Notes: a model not told the origin generated them from the sequence alone. Shown: positions 22,073 through 28,940, numbered from the stretch's first letter. The stretch is 41,645 nucleotides of DNA from a virus (IMGVR_UViG_3300020156_000052:1-41645), one strand, 5' to 3'. Numbers and translations are program-made.

Positions 22073-23935
22073 CCTGCCAACATGATCAGTACCCACCGTC
22101 AGCGGGTGCGCGTCCCCTGGGTGGTGCGCGCGCCCTGGCGCTACCTGGTGACCGGGGGATACGTCCTCAGCGAGGGGGACAACGCCAGCTTCCTTCATGA
22201 CGCCACCGAGGACTTCCGCGGCAAGCCGGTCCTCAAGCTCACCCGCGCCCGCTGGCGCCGGGTGGCCCGCCGCAACGCGGCCACCACCGTGCCGCTGGCC
22301 CTCGCCCTGTTCGCGCCGAGCTGGGCCGTGCTCGCGTGGGGGTTCCTGGTGGCCGCTGGCGCGCTGGCGTGGATCGGCCGGGAGCTGTGGCTGGCCGTGC
22401 GGGACGTGCTGCTCCGGCGCCGGATCAACCGGGAGTTCGTGTACCCGGCGGGCGAGGTGGCCTGCTCCATCCTCAACATCCGGTTCAGCAAGAGCCGGGC
22501 CCGGACCATGCTCCAGCTCCCCCGCTCCTGGGGAGCCATGGTCGCCGAGGAGGGCGAGACCCCGGCGGCCACCCTGATGATCCCCTCCGGCAAGGTGCTG
22601 GACACCGGGACCAAGAAGCGGATCACCGAGCAGGTGGGCGCGCGCCTCGGGATCAAGAGCCCGGCCGCGGAGTGGCACGAGACCGGCAGCCGGGTGCTCG
22701 CCGTGCTGAAGCCCAACCCCGCCCCGCCCCGCGAGGTGCCGATCGTCCCGTTCCTGAAGGCGGCCATGGCCCTGCCGGACACCGAGGTGGCGGTGGGGCG
22801 CGACCCCGCCGGCCGACTGGCCACCATCTCCCTGGCCGAGGACTCCCCGCACGTGGCCATGTCCGGCGCGTCCGGCACCGGCAAGAGCGTGCTGGGAAAG
22901 CTGGCTATGGCGCAGCGCCTCCACAACGGAGACGGCCTGATCATCGCGGACCCGAAGAAGTTCAGCCACTGGCGGTGGGCGGGTGGCGGGAAGCTCCCGG
23001 CGGACCGGGTGGTGTACGCCTACCGCACCGAGGACATCCACCGCATGTGGCTGGCCGTGGCCGCCGAGGCCGAGCGGCGGATCGAGCTGGACGAGGAGGA
23101 GCTGGAGCAGCAGCGCCGGGTGTGGGTGATGGCCGAGGAGCTGAACACCCAGCGCCCCCGCCTGGCCCGCTACTGGAAGGGCGAGCGCAAGCGGATCATG
23201 AATGCGGCCAAGGCCAGGCTGGCCGACGCGGTGGACAGGTGCGAGGGCAGCCTGGCCGACGGCCTCGCCCTGGCCATCGCCGAAGGGCTGGACGAGGCGG
23301 ACCTGGACCCGCCCACCACCTCCCCGGCCATCACGGCCATGCAAGAGAGCGTGTTCATGGGCCGGGAGATCCGGATGCACGTGGTGGTCATGGCGCAGCG
23401 CCTGTCCGCCAGCGTGTTCGGCCCGAACGGCGGGGACGTGCGGGAGAGCTTCCAGGGCGGGCGCCTCATGGCCAAGTGGGACCGGAAGCTGTGGCGGATG
23501 CTGGTGGACGGCCTGGACTACGTGGCCTGTCCGTCCGGCCCCCGCGGCATCTGGGGGATGGCCAAGGGGGACGACTTCACGGTGTTCCGTGTCCCCTTCC
23601 TGTCCGATGTCCAGGCCATCGAGCTGGCCACGTCCGGGGCGCCGGCCACTGGCCCTGTCCTCGGCCCGCAGGTTGGCCACCCGGTGCTGGACATGGACAG
23701 CGAGCTGGCCACCGAGCGCGCGGCCATCACCCGGGGTGTCCCGTTGTCCGTGGCCGTTGGCCAGCTCCCGGCCAAGCCGGACGGGAGCGAGTGGACACTG
23801 GAGGCGCTGCGGTCGGCCAGCAAGCGGCCGGGGTTCCCGGTGGCCATCGGCCGGGACGGGGATGGCCAGTCCGCCCCGAGGTTGTGGGACATGGCCGACC
23901 TGATGGCCTGGGCCGGAGCCGAGCTGGACGAGTAG
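22070..23935 (+). CDS. FtsK/SpoIIIE/Tra-like membrane DNA translocase (621 aa)
   Basis: N-terminal domain with a membrane region at about residues 72-104 (ATTVPLALALFAPSWAVLAW and following), then a helical section, then a RecA-type ATPase: Walker A GASGTGKS (266-273), the FtsK-like strand GDGLIIADPKK, and the VVMAQRLSAS motif that follows the catalytic core in FtsK/TraB proteins. A clear Walker B Asp-Glu is hard to place. A long helical insert (ELDEEELEQQRRVWVMAEEL) interrupts the core. Such proteins pump double-stranded DNA; in Streptomyces plasmids a single one suffices for conjugation. It stands alone, right of a divergent regulator, and ends at a strong terminator. Confidence 0.85.
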   Translation: MPANMISTHRQRVRVPWVVRAPWRYLVTGGYVLSEGDNASFLHDATEDFRGKPVLKLTRARWRRVARRNAATTVPLALALFAPSWAVLAWGFLVAAGALAWIGRELWLAVRDVLLRRRINREFVYPAGEVACSILNIRFSKSRARTMLQLPRSWGAMVAEEGETPAATLMIPSGKVLDTGTKKRITEQVGARLGIKSPAAEWHETGSRVLAVLKPNPAPPREVPIVPFLKAAMALPDTEVAVGRDPAGRLATISLAEDSPHVAMSGASGTGKSVLGKLAMAQRLHNGDGLIIADPKKFSHWRWAGGGKLPADRVVYAYRTEDIHRMWLAVAAEAERRIELDEEELEQQRRVWVMAEELNTQRPRLARYWKGERKRIMNAAKARLADAVDRCEGSLADGLALAIAEGLDEADLDPPTTSPAITAMQESVFMGREIRMHVVVMAQRLSASVFGPNGGDVRESFQGGRLMAKWDRKLWRMLVDGLDYVACPSGPRGIWGMAKGDDFTVFRVPFLSDVQAIELATSGAPATGPVLGPQVGHPVLDMDSELATERAAITRGVPLSVAVGQLPAKPDGSEWTLEALRSASKRPGFPVAIGRDGDGQSAPRLWDMADLMAWAGAELDE

Positions 23936-23949
23936 CGCCCTGGACGTGC

Positions 23950-23985
23950 GAGGGCCCCGCTCCGGGGAAGTGGAGCGGGGCCCTC
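23950..23985. terminator. Bidirectional terminator
   Basis: Perfect 14-bp stem (GAGGGCCCCGCTCC with complement at 23972-23985) and 8-nt loop, between the convergent FtsK/Tra-like gene (stop 23935) and the DUF6011 gene (stop 23993). Confidence 0.85.
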
Positions 23986-23992
23986 GCTGGCT

Positions 23993-24379
23993 CTACAGCT
24001 TGCCCGCGCAGACCGGCCCGATGCCGCGGGCGATGCTGGCCTCGTCGGTGAGCGGGGCCAGGCAGCGCACGCACTGGCCGTACAGGTGGCCGTACTGGGC
24101 GGCCTGCTCCAGCGTCATGCGGTCGGCGGGGCGCAGGTGGTTGACCATGCCGGGCTCCAGCACCCACTCCCCCTCGCGCAGGGCCAGGGCGTACGGACGG
24201 CCGGACCCGTGCAGGGCCAGCTTCACCTTGTACGGGGTGCCGTTGACCAGGTACATCCCCTCGGCCGCGGGCTCCCGGCGCCGCGCCGACCGGGCTAGAG
24301 CGGGGGCAGGGGAGGCGCAGGAGCGCACCTCGGCGACGGTGGAGTGGGTGCCCTTGCAGTGGCCGCATCGGATCGTCAT
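23993..24379 (-). CDS. DUF6011 zinc-binding protein, leaderless gene (128 aa)
   Basis: The C-terminal about 35 residues (YGQCVRCLAPLTDEASIARG followed by IGPVCAGKL) match DUF6011, a small Cys-rich module common in actinophages. The N-terminus has another pair MTIRCGHCKGTHS and a later Cys, so two zinc sites are possible. The start ATG lies exactly 6 nt after TATAGT with no ribosome site, predicting a leaderless mRNA. An upstream in-frame ATG (24421) would overlap the promoter and is rejected. Function of the family is unknown. Confidence 0.75.
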   Translation of the reverse strand: MTIRCGHCKGTHSTVAEVRSCASPAPALARSARRREPAAEGMYLVNGTPYKVKLALHGSGRPYALALREGEWVLEPGMVNHLRPADRMTLEQAAQYGHLYGQCVRCLAPLTDEASIARGIGPVCAGKL

Positions 24380-24402
24380 ACCCCGACTATAGCAGACGTA
24401 CG
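24380..24402 (-). promoter_or_regulatory. Extended -10 promoter for a leaderless transcript (TCTGCTATAGT box)
   Basis: Minus strand reads GTACGTCTGCTATAGTCGGG; TGCTATAGT occupies 24386-24394. The ATG of the DUF6011 gene follows TATAGT after 6 nt, where transcription should begin. The -35 is weak, as expected for an extended -10. Confidence 0.75.
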
Positions 24403-24413
24403 GGCAAGGGGAA

Positions 24414-24443
24414 AGCCCCACCGGGAGGTGACCCAGCGGGGCT
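24414..24443. terminator. Weak terminator-like hairpin
   Basis: AGCCCC (24414-24419) pairs with GGGGCT (24438-24443), with an inner GGG/CCC pairing. It lies between the end of the DUF2637 gene (stop 24485) and the next minus-strand promoter, so it may end that transcript. There is no U-run. Confidence 0.45.
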
Positions 24444-24484
24444 GACCCATGCTGCCTGACCTGGGGTTTGCACCCCCTGTTGGC

Positions 24485-25291
24485 CTAGGCCATGTCGTCC
24501 GCGTCGGCGGTGGGGAACAGGGCCGCCCTGGCCCGCCGGACGGTGCGGTCGCTGACCTCGTACACCGTGGCGATCGCGGTGTCCACGGCCTTCACGCTGA
24601 TCCCGAGGTTCACCAGCTCCACGATCAGGTCCATGGCCTCCTCGTCCAGCTTCCCGCGCGGCCCCCGCTGGGGGCCGGGGCTCACCGGCACCGCGGCCAC
24701 CGGCACCGCCGGGGTGGTGGTGCTGTCCGCCTCGCTGGCCAGCCTGTCCCACACCGACGTGGCCAGCCACTGCTCCGCCTCGCTGGCCAGCTTCACGCCG
24801 TCGGCGGCCACCATGTCCTGGACGGCCGGGCGGGTGGCCATCACGTCCGTGGCCATGGCCGACGCCCGGCTGGCCATCCCCCTGGCCTCCGAGATGCGGG
24901 TGAGGGCCACGGTGGCCATGGCCATCATGCCGTCGATGGCCAGCGGGCCCAGGTAGGTGGACAGCTTGTCGTACCCGTAGCTGGACAGGACGTGGGCCAG
25001 GTGCCAGTAGGACACCCAGGCAGCGATGAAGGCCACCAGGCCGAGCCCGGCCCAGCGGGCCAGCCTGTCCTTGGCCCGGTTAGCCCACGGGGTGTGGAGC
25101 ATGATTTCGATCAGGATGAACAGGGCCGCCGGCCAGAACACGGCGGACAGGTGGGCACCGATCCCGGGGGTGGCGTTGTCCAGGTGGATGGCCTGGACAT
25201 TCCCGCCGATGGAGGTGCCGATGCCGATGGTGAGGGCCAGGCGGCCCCACACCAGGGCCTTGCGGTACGGGCGGACGGTGGTCTCGCTCAT
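24485..25291 (-). CDS. DUF2637 membrane protein, Spd-like (268 aa)
   Basis: Four membrane helices at about residues 13-30, 47-65, 79-98 and 112-130, with hallmarks of DUF2637: ISGN-like SIGGNVQAIH, WVSYWHLAHVL and LGPLAIDGMM. The C-terminal half is cytoplasmic, Ala-rich, and ends in an HTH-like segment (ISVKAVDTAIATVYEVSDRT, about 236-255). DUF2637 proteins occur in Streptomyces conjugative elements as spread proteins (Spd/SpdB-type) that move the plasmid between mycelial compartments. The ATG has GCGAGGAG upstream; the transcript should start near 25347. Here it sits near the Tra-like ATPase. Confidence 0.82.
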   Translation of the reverse strand: MSETTVRPYRKALVWGRLALTIGIGTSIGGNVQAIHLDNATPGIGAHLSAVFWPAALFILIEIMLHTPWANRAKDRLARWAGLGLVAFIAAWVSYWHLAHVLSSYGYDKLSTYLGPLAIDGMMAMATVALTRISEARGMASRASAMATDVMATRPAVQDMVAADGVKLASEAEQWLATSVWDRLASEADSTTTPAVPVAAVPVSPGPQRGPRGKLDEEAMDLIVELVNLGISVKAVDTAIATVYEVSDRTVRRARAALFPTADADDMA

Positions 25292-25341
25292 CAGGTTCTC
25301 CTCGCTCTCGGGACGCGCCTCACGTTCTCGGCCCTCGCCCT

Positions 25342-25366
25342 GCTGATACGTCGACTATAGCAGACG
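25342..25366 (-). promoter_or_regulatory. Extended -10 promoter within a perfect palindrome
   Basis: TACGTC and GACGTA arms (25347-25352 and 25363-25368) flank the TATAGT core (25354-25359 on the minus strand), forming a 6-10-6 inverted repeat. TTGCGC lies 18 nt upstream as a -35. The predicted start is near 25347, giving about a 55-nt leader with a ribosome site before the DUF2637 gene. Confidence 0.72.
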
Positions 25367-25393
25367 TACGGACGCCTGCGCAACGGGCACGCT

Positions 25394-25428
25394 ACGGGGC
25401 ACCAGGATTAGGTATCCCGGTGCCCCGT
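25394..25428. terminator. Terminator after the methyltransferase gene
   Basis: Perfect 10-bp stem ACGGGGCACC/GGTGCCCCGT with a 15-nt loop, located about 55 nt beyond the methyltransferase stop and before the next promoter on the same strand. Confidence 0.7.
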
Positions 25429-25481
25429 GCGCTGGGCCGCCCTGGTGTTGTCCCGGCAGCGAATCCGTGGCCGGTCCCGCC

Positions 25482-26423
25482 TCAAGCCACCAGCGTGGCC
25501 AGGATGGCCTTGGCCATCGGGGGCGGGACCGCGTTGCCCACCTGGAGCGTGCGCTGGCCGATGCGGCCTTGCACCGGGTAGTCCGCCGGGAAGCCCTGGA
25601 GGCGGAGCACGTCCGCGGTGGACACGCGCAGGCTCTTGCCTCCCGCCGACCACATCTCGCCGCCCCCGGCCCAGGCCGCCGGTCCAGCCTCGTATGCCTC
25701 GCGCATCGCGCGCCTGGCCCCGTTGCCGAATAGCTCCACTCCGCCGCCGGAGCCCGTACCGCCCGCGGTGACAGACATGCTGGCGCGGTCCGTGAAACCC
25801 CATTCCAGCGCCTCGGCCATCGTGATCTCGCGCTCCACCGTGGGCCCGGGGAGCTGGGCCACCTTGCCGTCCGAGCGGGCCATCAGCACCGCGCGCTTAC
25901 GCCGCTGGGGCACCCCATAGCGCTGGGCGTGCAGCACCCCCGTGGCCACGCTGTATCCGCGTTCGCGGAGCACAGCCGCGCACGCCTTCCAGACCGGGAG
26001 CACCGTGGGGACCTGCTCCCAGGCCAGGTAAGGCGCCCCGCCGGCAAGGGCCAGGCGCAGAGGCTCCAGCACCAGAGCTGTTCGGGGGTCCGAGGTGGCC
26101 TGGCTCATGCGGCTGCGGACCTCGGACGGGGCCACCCCCTGGCCGTACATGGCCACCCCGTCCAGCACGTGCTGGAGATCCTGGCGGCCCTTGCCGTACC
26201 CCGCGATGGAGAAGGTCTGGCACGGCGGGGAGCTGATCTCCACGTCGTACATGCCCGGGAGCGCCGGGCATTCCAGCACGTCCTTGCCCAGCGTTCCCAG
26301 GCCAGCCTCCCGGCGCGTCTCGCGCGCAACGGGCAGGATCTCCCAGGCGTCCACGGTCCAGCCCAGTTCCAGGGCGGCCAAGTCCCACCCACCGATCCCT
26401 GCGAATGTGTCTCTCGCTCTCAT
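25482..26423 (-). CDS. DNA (cytosine-5) methyltransferase, orphan
   Basis: Methylates cytosine in duplex DNA using S-adenosylmethionine. At 313 aa it has the ordered C5-MTase motifs: I DTFAGIGGWD (residues 5-14), IV SSPPCQTFS with catalytic Cys68, VI AWEQVP (Glu136, EQV in place of ENV), VIII QRRKRAVL (173-180) and X LQVGNAVPP. No restriction endonuclease is adjacent, so it probably protects phage DNA or marks it. The ATG lies exactly 6 nt after TATAGT with no ribosome site, so the mRNA should be leaderless. It stands alone between its own promoter and terminator. Confidence 0.93.
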   Translation of the reverse strand: MRARDTFAGIGGWDLAALELGWTVDAWEILPVARETRREAGLGTLGKDVLECPALPGMYDVEISSPPCQTFSIAGYGKGRQDLQHVLDGVAMYGQGVAPSEVRSRMSQATSDPRTALVLEPLRLALAGGAPYLAWEQVPTVLPVWKACAAVLRERGYSVATGVLHAQRYGVPQRRKRAVLMARSDGKVAQLPGPTVEREITMAEALEWGFTDRASMSVTAGGTGSGGGVELFGNGARRAMREAYEAGPAAWAGGGEMWSAGGKSLRVSTADVLRLQGFPADYPVQGRIGQRTLQVGNAVPPPMAKAILATLVA

Positions 26424-26446
26424 CCGTCCACTATAGCAGAGGTACG
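26424..26446 (-). promoter_or_regulatory. Extended -10 promoter for the leaderless methyltransferase gene
   Basis: Minus strand: CCTCTGCTATAGTGGACGG then ATG. TGCTATAGT is at 26430-26438; 6 nt separate TATAGT from the ATG at 26423. A TTGTCC hexamer lies 16 nt upstream. Arms TCCGT/ACGGA flank the core. Confidence 0.78.
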
Positions 26447-26457
26447 GACATGGACAA

Positions 26458-26485
26458 GCCCCCGGCGTTCGCGCTCGCCAGGGGC
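26458..26485. terminator. Terminator-like hairpin
   Basis: GCCCC-c-GGCG pairs with CGCC-a-GGGGC around an 8-nt loop, about 20 nt past the stop of the 126-aa gene (26508). It closes the three-gene cassette starting at 27276. Confidence 0.6.
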
Positions 26486-26507
26486 CTGCGGCCGGTAGGG
26501 TACCCGG

Positions 26508-26888
26508 CTACTCCTCGCGCCAGTCCGGGCGGAGGGACCTTTTGATCTTGTCCGCCGAGATCCGGCGGGGGTCGATGCGGGCGGTGCGCTCCCGGGCGTC
26601 CTCCAGCGAGTGCCGGGCGAGGCGGGTGCTGGTGTCCTCCAGCTCGGCGCGCATCGGCACCGGCCGCGGCCCCGGGGTGGAGAACAGCCGGGACGCCCCG
26701 TCCGGGTCACCGGTGATGCGCGGGATCTCCCCGGTGGCGTACCACTGCGGTGGCGGAGCCGGGCTGTCCCTGGTCTCCCGGTGCGCGCCGGGGTCCGGGC
26801 GGGCGGGGGCGGTGGCCCACGCCATCAGCCCGAACGTCATGGCGGAGAGCACCCCCGCGGTTCCGCCGGCCAGCACCCACTCCGGCAT
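26508..26888 (-). CDS. Membrane-anchored hypothetical protein (126 aa)
   Basis: An N-terminal hydrophobic helix at about residues 4-26 (WVLAGGTAGVLSAMTFGLMA) is followed by a Pro-rich linker and a charged helical C-terminal domain (LEDTSTRLARHSLEDARERT). No lipobox or classic signal-cleavage site is clear, so it is likely an N-anchored protein. The ATG overlaps the upstream stop (TGATG). Family not recognised. Third gene of the cassette from promoter 27283. Confidence 0.65.
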   Translation of the reverse strand: MPEWVLAGGTAGVLSAMTFGLMAWATAPARPDPGAHRETRDSPAPPPQWYATGEIPRITGDPDGASRLFSTPGPRPVPMRAELEDTSTRLARHSLEDARERTARIDPRRISADKIKRSLRPDWREE

Positions 26889-27094
26889 CACTCGCCCGCC
26901 CCGCGGCAGTGGTCCGCGTGCGCGTAGGCGTACTCCACGGCCTCGGCCAGCTCCATCGTGCGCTCGGTGACCCCGTCCGGGCTGTAGACGTGCCCGCACG
27001 TGGCAGCAACGGAGTACGTGCCCTCGGCGGGGTCCTGCTCGTACAGCACGGCCGTGCAGCGCTGGCCGGTTGCGGAGACGGTGGGGTTGGCCAT
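26888..27094 (-). CDS. Small Cys/His protein (68 aa)
   Basis: The ATG is preceded by GAGGAG. Residues CTAVLYEQDPAEGTYSVAAT lead to CGHVYSPDG and end in a helical segment with HADHCRGAGE; Cys13, Cys33, His35 and a C-terminal His/Cys could form a zinc site. Compact beta-hairpin plus helix predicted. Family not recognised. Middle gene of a cassette whose other two members are membrane proteins. Confidence 0.62.
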   Translation of the reverse strand: MANPTVSATGQRCTAVLYEQDPAEGTYSVAATCGHVYSPDGVTERTMELAEAVEYAYAHADHCRGAGE

Positions 27095-27096
27095 GA

Positions 27097-27276
27097 TCAG
27101 TTCTCCTCGTCCTCGGGGTTCGGGGTCTTCCAGCACTCCAGCAGGTACGCGACGAAGGCCAGCGACATGCCCACCGCGTACCCGAACCGGGGCTCGGTGA
27201 CGATGCACAGCACCAGGGCCACCACCATGGCCGCGGCCCAGAGGAGGTTCAGCCCGATGCGCGTCTGCCTGTTCAT
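27097..27276 (-). CDS. Small two-helix membrane protein, leaderless gene (59 aa)
   Basis: Encodes a basic N-terminus (MNRQTRIG) and two membrane helices, about residues 9-27 (LNLLWAAAMVVALVLCIVT) and 31-47 (FGYAVGMSLAFVAYLLE), then an acidic tail PNPEDEEN. The ATG lies exactly 6 nt after TATAGT with no ribosome site. Codon use and the location between a promoter and a closely spaced downstream gene support translation. Function unknown; it matches the small membrane proteins elsewhere in this half of the genome. Confidence 0.65.
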   Translation of the reverse strand: MNRQTRIGLNLLWAAAMVVALVLCIVTEPRFGYAVGMSLAFVAYLLECWKTPNPEDEEN

Positions 27277-27297
27277 ACGTCGACTATAGCAGACGTA
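27274..27297 (-). promoter_or_regulatory. Extended -10 promoter in a palindrome, leaderless start
   Basis: ATACGTC (27275-27281) and GACGTAT (27292-27298) are 7-bp inverted arms around TATAGT (27283-27288, minus). The start codon of the 59-aa gene overlaps the downstream arm, so a protein bound to the palindrome would block both transcription start and initiation codon. Confidence 0.75.
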
Positions 27298-27303
27298 TGG
27301 CGG

Positions 27304-27828
27304 TCACGTCGAGAGGGTGCCGGACTTCTGCCCCCGGGTGACGATCAGCTCCGCCACCGCGTACAGCGCCAGAATCGCCGCGGTCACCACCGCCAGCAGG
27401 AGCACCGGCACCACCGCGAGCACCGACACGCCGAGCACCGGCCAGAAGGTGGACCACCACCCCGGCCTGCGCCGCGGACTGAACACGGCAGCCCAGCGGA
27501 CCCCCGTCCACATCAGCCACCGCTTGACCCCCGGCACGCCCCGCTCCCGCATCGACCGCCGGAACAGGCCATCCGCGTCCACCGACGACACCAGGCCCAG
27601 CTCCAGGCCATCCGTCAGCAGCCAATCGTGGAGGATGGCCGACCGGGTGTACCGGCCGAATGACGGAATGAGCGCCACCACCACCCGGGGAACGGAGGCG
27701 AAATCGGTGACGTACCCCGCCGGCACCCTGAAGCGCTGCGTTTCCCCGACGTAGTCCAGGGGGGTGTGCAGCGTCCACCGCTTGTCCCCGCACGGCTCCA
27801 CGAGCAATGGATCATCGTTGAACGGCAC
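27304..27828 (-). CDS. DUF1353 protein with membrane helix (about 174 aa)
   Basis: The conserved DUF1353 signature is present: PAGYVTDFASVPR (about residues 45-57), then AILHDWLL and a Asp-rich turn before MRERGVPGVKRWLMWTGVRW. The usual phage form is about 110-130 aa; this one has a C-terminal hydrophobic extension (LGVSVLAVVPVLLLAVVTAA), so it is membrane-attached. Start GTG 27828 is supported by an AAGGAGG 11 nt upstream; an upstream GTG at 27885 would overlap the I36 gene. The family's role is unknown. Confidence 0.78.
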   Translation of the reverse strand: MPFNDDPLLVEPCGDKRWTLHTPLDYVGETQRFRVPAGYVTDFASVPRVVVALIPSFGRYTRSAILHDWLLTDGLELGLVSSVDADGLFRRSMRERGVPGVKRWLMWTGVRWAAVFSPRRRPGWWSTFWPVLGVSVLAVVPVLLLAVVTAAILALYAVAELIVTRGQKSGTLST

Positions 27829-27857
27829 GCCGCACACCCCCTCCTTGGTCAAGCCTG

Positions 27858-28232
27858 CTAGGGACGGATCCGGACGGATTCCCACTGGTCATTCGTGCAG
27901 CACAGCGACCAGTTGAAATTGTCCTCATACTCACCGGTGTGGATGATGTCCCCGGAGCCGGAGCAGTTCCGGCCGTAATACACGTTGATCGTCGGGCTAC
28001 CCGCGTACCGCATCGACGAAGCCTGATTCGGAAACGTCAGGTTCTTACACGAGGTGGTCGGGTAGATGATCTCGGAGCTTCCCGAGTAATTGCTGTTGGT
28101 CCAGTAGCACAGAGCGCCCGACGGGCAGTACGAGGCGTGCGCCGGGGACGACGTGGCCACCGCGGTCCCGGTGGCCAGCAGGAGCAGAGCGGCCAGGGCG
28201 CCGAGGCGCCGGCCGAAACGGGAGATCGTCAT
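27858..28232 (-). CDS. Secreted peptidase inhibitor family I36-like protein (124 aa)
   Basis: A strong signal peptide (basic MTISRFGRRL, hydrophobic GALAALLLLATGTAVA, likely cleavage after PAHA before SYC) precedes a small Cys-rich beta domain: YCPSGALCYWTNSNYSGSS, then SCKNLTF, SSMRY, then NVYYGRNCSGSGD. This is the repeated pattern of Streptomyces metalloproteinase inhibitor-like I36 proteins (beta/gamma-crystallin fold). It would be exported and may inhibit proteases or protect virions outside the cell. ATG 28232 puts five residues before the Arg pair; an in-frame ATG four codons upstream is possible. Confidence 0.83.
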   Translation of the reverse strand: MTISRFGRRLGALAALLLLATGTAVATSSPAHASYCPSGALCYWTNSNYSGSSEIIYPTTSCKNLTFPNQASSMRYAGSPTINVYYGRNCSGSGDIIHTGEYEDNFNWSLCCTNDQWESVRIRP

Positions 28233-28248
28233 GGCTGGCACCATACCG

Positions 28249-28527
28249 TCACTCCACGTCCTTCCAGGTCTTCCTGGTCACCACGAAAGAGATGGCGCTC
28301 TGGCTCACCCCGTACCGGTGGGCCAGCACGGTCTGGCTCTCCCGGCTGGCCCGGATCTCGCGCACGTCCTGCTCGGTGAGCCGGACCGGGCTGGTGGCCG
28401 GGCGGGCGCCGGGGCGCCAGTGCTCGCACGCCTGCTTGCGCCCGGCCGGGACGTACGCGCGGCACCCGCCGCACGGCTGCATCCCGGACGTGTCCAGGCC
28501 GCGCAGGTGCAGGGGAAGGGCGATCAT
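28249..28527 (-). CDS. Small HTH protein next to HNH endonuclease (92 aa)
   Basis: Residues about 49-88 (RLTEQDVREIRASRESQTVL followed by AHRYGVSQSAISFVVTRKTW) form a helix-turn-helix of the type found as a separate DNA-binding module in HNH-linked homing endonucleases. The N-terminus has a CGGC pair and a third Cys, possibly zinc-binding. Strong ribosome site GGGAGG. The start codon overlaps the end of the HNH gene (ATGA), so the two may act together on DNA. Confidence 0.72.
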   Translation of the reverse strand: MIALPLHLRGLDTSGMQPCGGCRAYVPAGRKQACEHWRPGARPATSPVRLTEQDVREIRASRESQTVLAHRYGVSQSAISFVVTRKTWKDVE

Positions 28528-28880
28528 CGTCCAGCCTCCCCGTTCCCGCGCAGGCTGTTGCAGTTCCGGTGCGCCGGGCGCAGGTTCTCCAGGGCGTCGG
28601 TCCCGCCCTTGCTGCGCGGCAGGACGTGGTCCCGCGTGAAGCACCGTGGGTCCGGCCATGCCAGGGTCAGGTCTATGCCCTTCCCGCAGAGCCAGCACAC
28701 CGGTCCCCACCTGGCCAGGATGGCCCGGCGCTGGCGCTGGCGCGTGGCCTGGCCGGTCTTGTCGACCGTTCCCCGCCCCCGGCCGGGGTGCCGGGGAGGT
28801 GCTGGAAAGGGCGCGGGCTCGGTGCGGTGATACTGCCGGATCTCCGGCGGCAGGTTGCATGGGGCGTTCCAACGCTGCAC
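28524..28880 (-). CDS. HNH endonuclease (118 aa)
   Basis: The HNH motif is at about residues 62-108: CWLCGKG (zinc pair Cys62, Cys65), RDHVLPRSKGG with the catalytic Asp84-His85, Asn99, then RPAHRNCNSLRG with His104 and Cys107. The basic N-terminus (RQRQRRAILARWG) likely binds DNA. GTG start with GGAGAGAGGAG upstream. It is the first gene of a four-gene leftward unit after a terminator. Such enzymes nick or cut DNA and may be free-standing homing endonucleases. Confidence 0.88.
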   Translation of the reverse strand: MQRWNAPCNLPPEIRQYHRTEPAPFPAPPRHPGRGRGTVDKTGQATRQRQRRAILARWGPVCWLCGKGIDLTLAWPDPRCFTRDHVLPRSKGGTDALENLRPAHRNCNSLRGNGEAGR

Positions 28881-28903
28881 GGGGTCTCCTCTCTCCGGAG
28901 AGC

Positions 28904-28940
28904 GAGAGACCCCCGCACCTGGGCCGGGCGGGGGTCTCTC
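28904..28940. terminator. Terminator between the acidic-protein and HNH transcription units
   Basis: Perfect 13-bp stem (GAGAGACCCCCGC and complement at 28928-28940) with an 11-nt loop, 17 nt past the stop at 28957. A 12-bp palindrome CTCTCCGGAGAG (28891-28902) abuts it, next to the HNH ribosome site. Confidence 0.78.

Noticed and set aside
28232-28250. TATGGT 7 nt upstream of the I36 gene as another leaderless promoter
   Set aside because: Spacing is 7 rather than 6 nt, TG extension and flanking box are absent, and the gene is close behind an upstream gene that may co-transcribe it.
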